A stretch of 10,743 bases of DNA from Calditrichia bacterium (lineage in GTDB: Bacteria; Calditrichota; Calditrichia; RBG-13-44-9): contig JALXCH010000612.1 of assembly GCA_026991005.1 (NCBI GenBank), positions 1 through 10,743 on the forward strand, given 5' to 3'. The translations under genes and the position numbers were made by a program. How positions within the stretch are numbered: the stretch's first letter is position 1; each line of letters begins with the position of its first letter. The notes beneath the pieces are model-generated. The model saw only the letters and a list, made by a program, of their open reading frames with translations. It had not been told where the DNA came from and ran no database searches. Below, piece by piece: positions 6,454-10,743 of the stretch.

Positions 6454-8616
6454 ATGAAGTTAAATGGATTAGTGCTTAGTTTTTTTTGTTTGTTTGTATT
6501 TATTTCATTTTTATATCCTCAAGATTTACCATTTGTCCTTGATGACCATACTATTGGTCTATGGCATCTTGATGAGGGAAGTGGAACAATTTTTTATGAT
6601 TCATCACCGAATCATAATGATGGAACTATAGTTAATGCACAATGGACAAACTCTGGTAAATTCTCGAATGCAGTAGAATTTGATGGGGATGGGGACTATT
6701 TATTAATTCCTATATCAAATTCTCTAATCCCTTCAAACAATCAATTTACTATTGAAGAATGGATTTATTATGTACCAGGAAATCATAGTTATCATTTGTG
6801 GAGATACGGGACAAATACAGAATTTACAAGTGCTAAAATTGGAGGAGCTTCTGGGAAGATATTTGCAACTATAGGATTGGATGGAGTAAATTATGGTTAT
6901 CTTGAATCGATAGATTCACTAAATGCTTATGAATGGTATCTTGTTTCTTTTTGTTATGATGGAACAAAAGCTTATTTGTTTGTAAATGGTGAATTACAAG
7001 ATGAATTGGCTGTTTCTGGGAATTTAGATACGCCTGATGGACACATTTGGGTTGGAAGAAATGCATATGCCGCTAATCCAAAATATTTCAATGGAATCAT
7101 AGATGAAATTAGAATCTCAGATATAGCTCGATATGTAGGTAATCCTCCAATATTTTCTTTATCTGATTCCCTCCAGGGCGCCGGCACCCAGTTCTGGGTG
7201 GATGTCCAGGTGGGCGATTCGCTCAACCCGGTTACCGACCTTTTCGGTGTCAGCTTCAGCTTGCATTATACAAATACCCAGTACATCGATGTAGTCACAC
7301 CATACGCCTCCAATGTGCTACCTGGGAGTTTCATGGGCAGCAATACGGTATTCCTGCAATATGTAGATGATCCCAACGGTCAGGTGGATATCGGGATTAC
7401 TCGCCAGGCGGGACAGGGTGGAGTAAGCGGTTATGGTTCGGTCGCCCGGATTCAGTTCAGCGCGGATCAAAATACACCTAATAATACCCATGTTACCTTT
7501 GCCATTGACAACATCACCGCCAACGATCCCAACGGTAATCCCATTCAGTTAGACCCGCAGGATGTGACCATTACCATCACCAGCATCATTGTCTGGCCGG
7601 GGGATGCTAATAACGACGGCATAGCCAATGTAGCGGATGTACTGCCTCTGGGTTTGTATTACAACCTTACAGGTCCGGCCCGGCCCAATGCCAGCCCCAC
7701 TTGGACCGGCCAGATTTGCCCTCCGGGATGGAATCCCCAGAATGCGGCCTACGCCGATTGTAACGGAGATGGTACCATTAATGTAGCCGATGTGTTGCCC
7801 ATTGGATTAAACTACAACCAGACCCACAGCAAAAGCCAATATATGCGGAAATGGTTATCTTTCGGCGATGAGGTGCCCACACCGCAGGTTAGATATACAG
7901 TCTATGATAAAGACCTGTATCCTACCTCTCTCTCTGCCATTGGAGATGGAGAGAGCTTTTATCTGGGCTTTACTCTGGATCAGGCCAGGGATTTTGTGGG
8001 CGTCTCCTTTACTCTGGATTGGCGGGGTAACAGCGCTGATGCGGGTGGTATTATCATCGACCGGCAGTTTGGGCAGAATGGTCTGCAGGTACAGAACGAC
8101 TGGCAACCCTACCTGATGACTCTGCACCAGCCCTTAGAATCGCAACAGCGCTGTGAGTTTGGTTTTACTTTGAAGAGCTTTGATAAACCCTATGATGGCA
8201 GCGAGCTGGCTTTACTGAAATGCACTCGTACGGGAAATGGTGCGTTGAATCTGAAAATTACTGACCTGGTGGCGCTGGACTGGGAAGGGCAGTATTACCA
8301 GGGCAGTCCGCTGTTGGGCATCGGAGACAGCCAGGAACCGCTGGTAATTGGCAAGGATTTCAATCTGCGCAACTATCCCAATCCCTTTAATCCCACTACC
8401 ACCATTCGCTTTGCCCTGCCAAAGAGTGAGCGGGTCTGGTTGACGGTTTACAACGCTCTGGGACAACAGGTGGCCGAACTGGTCAATGGTCAGCAGTTAA
8501 CAGCTGGTGCCCACGAATATCGTTTTGATGCCTCCGCACTGGCTAATGGGCTCTATTTCTACCGTCTGCAGATTGGACACAAGATGGTAACAAAGAAGAT
8601 GCTATTGATGAAATAA
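6454..8616 (+). CDS. Secreted LamG/cohesin-like/dockerin protein with type IX sorting signal
   Basis: The 720-residue product begins with a signal peptide (hydrophobic core about 5-20). Residues about 33-228 are a LamG/concanavalin-A-like module (GLWHLDEGSG, AVEFDGDGDYL, WYLVSFCYDG, YLFVNGEL, GIIDEIRISD), a fold that commonly binds carbohydrate. Residues about 238-376 are cohesin-like (FWVDVQVGD, FGVSFSLHY, LPGSFMG, VDIGIT). Residues about 381-457 hold a dockerin-type pair of calcium loops, DANNDGIANVAD (384-395) and DCNGDGTINVAD (435-446). Residues about 478-630 look like a second, more divergent cohesin-like fold (FYLGFTLD, FVGVSFTLDW). The end (about 636-720) is a type A T9SS sorting domain. 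GGAGGTG at 6443-6449 supports the ATG. No enzyme domain is visible, so adhesion or scaffolding is likelier than catalysis. The first 237 codons are far more AT-rich than the rest. Confidence 0.88.
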   Translation: MKLNGLVLSFFCLFVFISFLYPQDLPFVLDDHTIGLWHLDEGSGTIFYDSSPNHNDGTIVNAQWTNSGKFSNAVEFDGDGDYLLIPISNSLIPSNNQFTIEEWIYYVPGNHSYHLWRYGTNTEFTSAKIGGASGKIFATIGLDGVNYGYLESIDSLNAYEWYLVSFCYDGTKAYLFVNGELQDELAVSGNLDTPDGHIWVGRNAYAANPKYFNGIIDEIRISDIARYVGNPPIFSLSDSLQGAGTQFWVDVQVGDSLNPVTDLFGVSFSLHYTNTQYIDVVTPYASNVLPGSFMGSNTVFLQYVDDPNGQVDIGITRQAGQGGVSGYGSVARIQFSADQNTPNNTHVTFAIDNITANDPNGNPIQLDPQDVTITITSIIVWPGDANNDGIANVADVLPLGLYYNLTGPARPNASPTWTGQICPPGWNPQNAAYADCNGDGTINVADVLPIGLNYNQTHSKSQYMRKWLSFGDEVPTPQVRYTVYDKDLYPTSLSAIGDGESFYLGFTLDQARDFVGVSFTLDWRGNSADAGGIIIDRQFGQNGLQVQNDWQPYLMTLHQPLESQQRCEFGFTLKSFDKPYDGSELALLKCTRTGNGALNLKITDLVALDWEGQYYQGSPLLGIGDSQEPLVIGKDFNLRNYPNPFNPTTTIRFALPKSERVWLTVYNALGQQVAELVNGQQLTAGAHEYRFDASALANGLYFYRLQIGHKMVTKKMLLMK
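6480..6487 (+). repeat. Eight-T homopolymer within the signal-peptide codons
   Basis: A run of eight T bases lies nine codons into the gene. Slippage by one base would shift the frame inside the signal peptide. Runs this short are common in AT-rich DNA, so phase variation is only a possibility. Confidence 0.3.
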
Positions 8617-8632
8617 TTGAATAGAGGATAAA

Positions 8633-10743
8633 ATGAAAATTAAACCTTTTTTATTTCTAAATTTTATCCTGTTTATAGCCGTTAATTGGGCATATTCGAA
8701 TTCTTCAATTCGTATTGCTGCTCCGGATACTGTATCCGGAGCAGCTAATACCCAGTTTACTATGGAGGTTAATGTAGGTGATCCCAACCCGGTGAGTAAT
8801 TTGATTGGAGTGTCATTCTTTATTTCCTGGGATGACACTTCAGTGATAGAGGGTGTCAATGCCTTGCCCGGTTCTTTTCTGGGAACGGGACCGATTTTTC
8901 TGAAACAGATATACTCTGATCATATTGAAGTGGGTATTTCCAGTACTTCCGGAGGGCATAGCGGGCAGGGAAATATTGCTCAACTTTCGTTTCGAGTTAA
9001 AACGGATATTCAGGTATCACAAACGGTTCAGTTCACGATCAGTAATATCTCGGCCATCGATGCAGGTGGGAATTCCATTCAACTGGACCCGGTGGAAAAC
9101 CCGGTCTCTATATTTTTACAGAAACCAGTTATTCAGGCTTCTATCTCTATACTGGCTTCCGATTCTTTGATAGGTCACCAGAATGGTTCTTTTAATATAG
9201 AGGTTGAAGTAGGAAATCCATTGCCTGTTACCGATCTGGTAGGAGTTTCGTTTCATTTGTCCTGGGACGATTCTGCGCTTATTCGGGCGGATGATGCCGT
9301 TCCCGGCAGCTTCCTGGGTAATAATCCCATATTTTTAAAGCAAATTTATGATGATCATATTGAAGTTGGTATTTCCAGTAGCACTGGTGGGGTATCGGGT
9401 AGCGGTATTATCACTCAAATACAGTTTACTTTCAAAAAGAATCTACTCAATGCGAAGAATGTTCACTTCACATTGAGTAACATATCGGCAATTGATGCCA
9501 GTGGGCAATCGATTGAACTCTTGCCCAGTGTAAATCCCATCTCGGTTTTCATCACTATTCCTCCTCCACCAGAAATCCCTATTTTACTTTCACCTTCAGA
9601 TGGGGAAATCAACGTCCCTCTGAATCCTTCTTTCCAGTGGGAGGCTGATTCGCTTGCCTTGGGATACCAGTTTCAGCTGGCATCAGACAGTGTTTTTTTC
9701 AATACTCTGGTAGATACCTCTCTTGATGCAAACCAATTGATTTTTTCTGAGTCCATTTTAGACTACGAAACCACTTATTTTTGGCGAGTAAGGGCATCTA
9801 ATAGTAGTGGGATCAGTGACTGGTCCGCCCTCTGGCATTTCACCACAGTAACCAATTTCCCACCAGTGGTAGTACACCCCATACATGACCTTCAATTGCC
9901 GGAGGATTTCCCGCCAATCACAGTTGTGACTCTAGATACGGTCTTTGAAGATAACGAGGGGGATAGTTTAAGCTATACAGCAGCAGTATTATATGGGCAA
10001 ATTAATTTGTCTCTCCTTGGTAATTCTGTGGAGCTATTTTCTCAACCGAATTGGAATGGCCAGGCTGCTGTGATTGTTTCGGCGGATGATGGATTCTCGC
10101 GAACATTAACCTCGGATACTTTTTTAGTGACGGTGACTCCGGTAAACGACCCGCCAGTGGCATTTGATGACAGTACTATTACTGTAGAAGATACTCCTGT
10201 AACCATCCGGGTACTGGCTAATGACAGCGATATTGAGAATGATCCGCTATCAGTGGTTTCGGTCACTCAGGGTGCTCACGGAAGTGTGACTATTAATCCA
10301 GACAGCACGGTGACCTACACTCCAAATGCTAACTATAACGGCACAGATCAGTTTAGTTATGTGATCAGCGATGGCAACGGTGGTCTGGATACTGCTGATG
10401 TGTTTGTTACGGTAACTGCAGCTAATGATCCCCCGATACTCTCAGCTATTCCGGATGTAACATTTGATGAAGACGACACCCTCAGCTTTCTGGTGAGCAA
10501 CTGGTACGGTTACGTCACCGATCCCGATAATCCCGACAGTACCCTGATGTGGAGCTTTGCCGGAATGAGCAATGTTTTCGCTTCGGTGGTGGGTTCCAAT
10601 TTTGTTTTCACCGCTGCTCCTAACTGGTTTGGCAGCGAAACCATTCAGGTTATTGTGAGTGACGGGCAGTATGCAGATACCACCGGTTTAACGGTGGTGG
10701 TCAATCCGGTGAACGATGCACCGGTGCTCGCTCTGCCCGCAAC
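8633..10743 (+). CDS. Secreted multidomain protein with tandem cohesin-like and cadherin-like modules (3' end outside window)
   Basis: The frame is open from ATG 8633 to the window edge, over 703 codons. AGAGG at 8623-8627 gives a good ribosome site, and the gene starts 16 bases after the previous stop, so both are likely one transcript. A signal peptide covers about 1-22 (FLFLNFILFIAVNWAYS). Two cohesin-like modules lie at about 24-163 and 168-306; each contains GVSF, a tryptophan-Asp strand (SWDD), PGSFLG, IFLKQIY, HIEVGISS and SNISAIDA. Residues about 310-406 are fibronectin-III-like (SPSDGEINVPLNPSFQW ... TTYFWRVRASN). Three cadherin-like/tandem-repeat modules follow at about 409-503, 504-597 and 598 onward, joined by VNDPP, ANDPP and VNDAP linkers; the middle one has LANDSDIENDPLS and YTPNANYNGTDQFSY. 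Calcium-stabilised, elongated surface proteins have such repeats. The missing C-terminus probably carries the anchoring or sorting signal. Confidence 0.9.
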   Translation, partial: MKIKPFLFLNFILFIAVNWAYSNSSIRIAAPDTVSGAANTQFTMEVNVGDPNPVSNLIGVSFFISWDDTSVIEGVNALPGSFLGTGPIFLKQIYSDHIEVGISSTSGGHSGQGNIAQLSFRVKTDIQVSQTVQFTISNISAIDAGGNSIQLDPVENPVSIFLQKPVIQASISILASDSLIGHQNGSFNIEVEVGNPLPVTDLVGVSFHLSWDDSALIRADDAVPGSFLGNNPIFLKQIYDDHIEVGISSSTGGVSGSGIITQIQFTFKKNLLNAKNVHFTLSNISAIDASGQSIELLPSVNPISVFITIPPPPEIPILLSPSDGEINVPLNPSFQWEADSLALGYQFQLASDSVFFNTLVDTSLDANQLIFSESILDYETTYFWRVRASNSSGISDWSALWHFTTVTNFPPVVVHPIHDLQLPEDFPPITVVTLDTVFEDNEGDSLSYTAAVLYGQINLSLLGNSVELFSQPNWNGQAAVIVSADDGFSRTLTSDTFLVTVTPVNDPPVAFDDSTITVEDTPVTIRVLANDSDIENDPLSVVSVTQGAHGSVTINPDSTVTYTPNANYNGTDQFSYVISDGNGGLDTADVFVTVTAANDPPILSAIPDVTFDEDDTLSFLVSNWYGYVTDPDNPDSTLMWSFAGMSNVFASVVGSNFVFTAAPNWFGSETIQVIVSDGQYADTTGLTVVVNPVNDAPVLALPA
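8700..9555 (+). repeat. Tandem duplication of a cohesin-like module
   Basis: The segments near 8700-9120 and 9137-9555 encode two collinear copies of the same module. DNA similarity is patchy, but 8918-8945 and 9353-9380 share 27 of 28 bases, suggesting an internal duplication with a locally conserved or gene-converted core. Confidence 0.7.
8717..8745 (+). repeat. Perfect 13-base stem-loop inside the coding sequence
   Basis: GCTGCTCCGGATA at 8717-8729 and its exact reverse complement at 8733-8745 flank a three-base loop (CTG). The structure lies 84 bases inside the gene, just after the signal-peptide codons, where the protein reads AAPDTVSGAA. It is GC-rich in an otherwise AT-rich stretch and no T-run follows, so it is not a standard terminator. 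Confidence 0.8.

Noticed and set aside
7185..7200. CACCCAG/CTGGGTG inverted repeat near the composition break
   Set aside because: Arms of six to seven bases with a tiny loop are expected by chance in this GC-richer stretch; it does not by itself mark a recombination site.
7855..8127. Antisense open frames in the surface-protein gene
   Set aside because: They are shadows of a long frame with clear domain content and lack ribosome sites.
1..10743. CRISPR arrays, tRNA or rRNA genes, transposases
   Set aside because: No regularly spaced repeats, no recognisable tRNA or rRNA sequence and no transposase or integrase motifs were seen on either strand.

Overview
The window looks like a chromosomal stretch from a free-living member of the FCB group, most like Calditrichota, KSB1 or Ignavibacteria-type lineages. 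The main reason is the complete C-terminal sorting module in the protein encoded at 6454-8616 (NYPNPFNPTTTIRF ... GLYFYRL ... KKMLLMK), which is the type A signal for the type IX secretion system. Cohesin- and dockerin-like modules, cadherin-like repeat proteins and an intergenic repeat full of 'ATTTGGGATT' units fit the same group. The species cannot be named from the sequence.

Layout. Bases 1-80 are the last codons of a plus-strand gene, probably an RND-type efflux permease. Bases 81-286 are a low-complexity, partly palindromic intergenic repeat. A TetR/AcrR regulator follows at 287-883. A 160-base gap (884-1042) holds a weak hairpin and an orphan start signal. A minus-strand AAA ATPase with a DUF4143-type C-terminus occupies 1043-2194, with its own palindrome-covered promoter at 2221-2295. 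A minus-strand two-component operon occupies 2356-6210: a membrane histidine kinase with a large FG-GAP-like extracytoplasmic sensor, then an NtrC-type sigma54 response regulator. The divergent intergenic region 6211-6453 carries two palindromic activator sites and a good -24/-12 promoter. Two plus-strand genes for secreted multidomain proteins follow: 6454-8616 (LamG, cohesin-like, dockerin, cohesin-like, T9SS signal) and 8633 to the window edge (two cohesin-like modules, a fibronectin-III-like module, three cadherin-like repeats; 3' end missing).

How it may work together (inference). The kinase and sigma54 activator are divergent from a -24/-12 promoter that has two TTGCA-N4-TGCAA sites on the same helical face about 90 and 122 bases upstream of the predicted start. 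The simplest reading is a local circuit: an envelope signal is read by the FG-GAP-like sensor, the regulator is phosphorylated, and sigma54 RNA polymerase expresses a two-gene surface operon. One product carries a dockerin and the other tandem cohesin-like modules, so the two could assemble with each other at the cell surface. This circuit is the most interesting content of the window. A further notable point is a sharp base-composition break near 7165 that coincides with the LamG/cohesin boundary.
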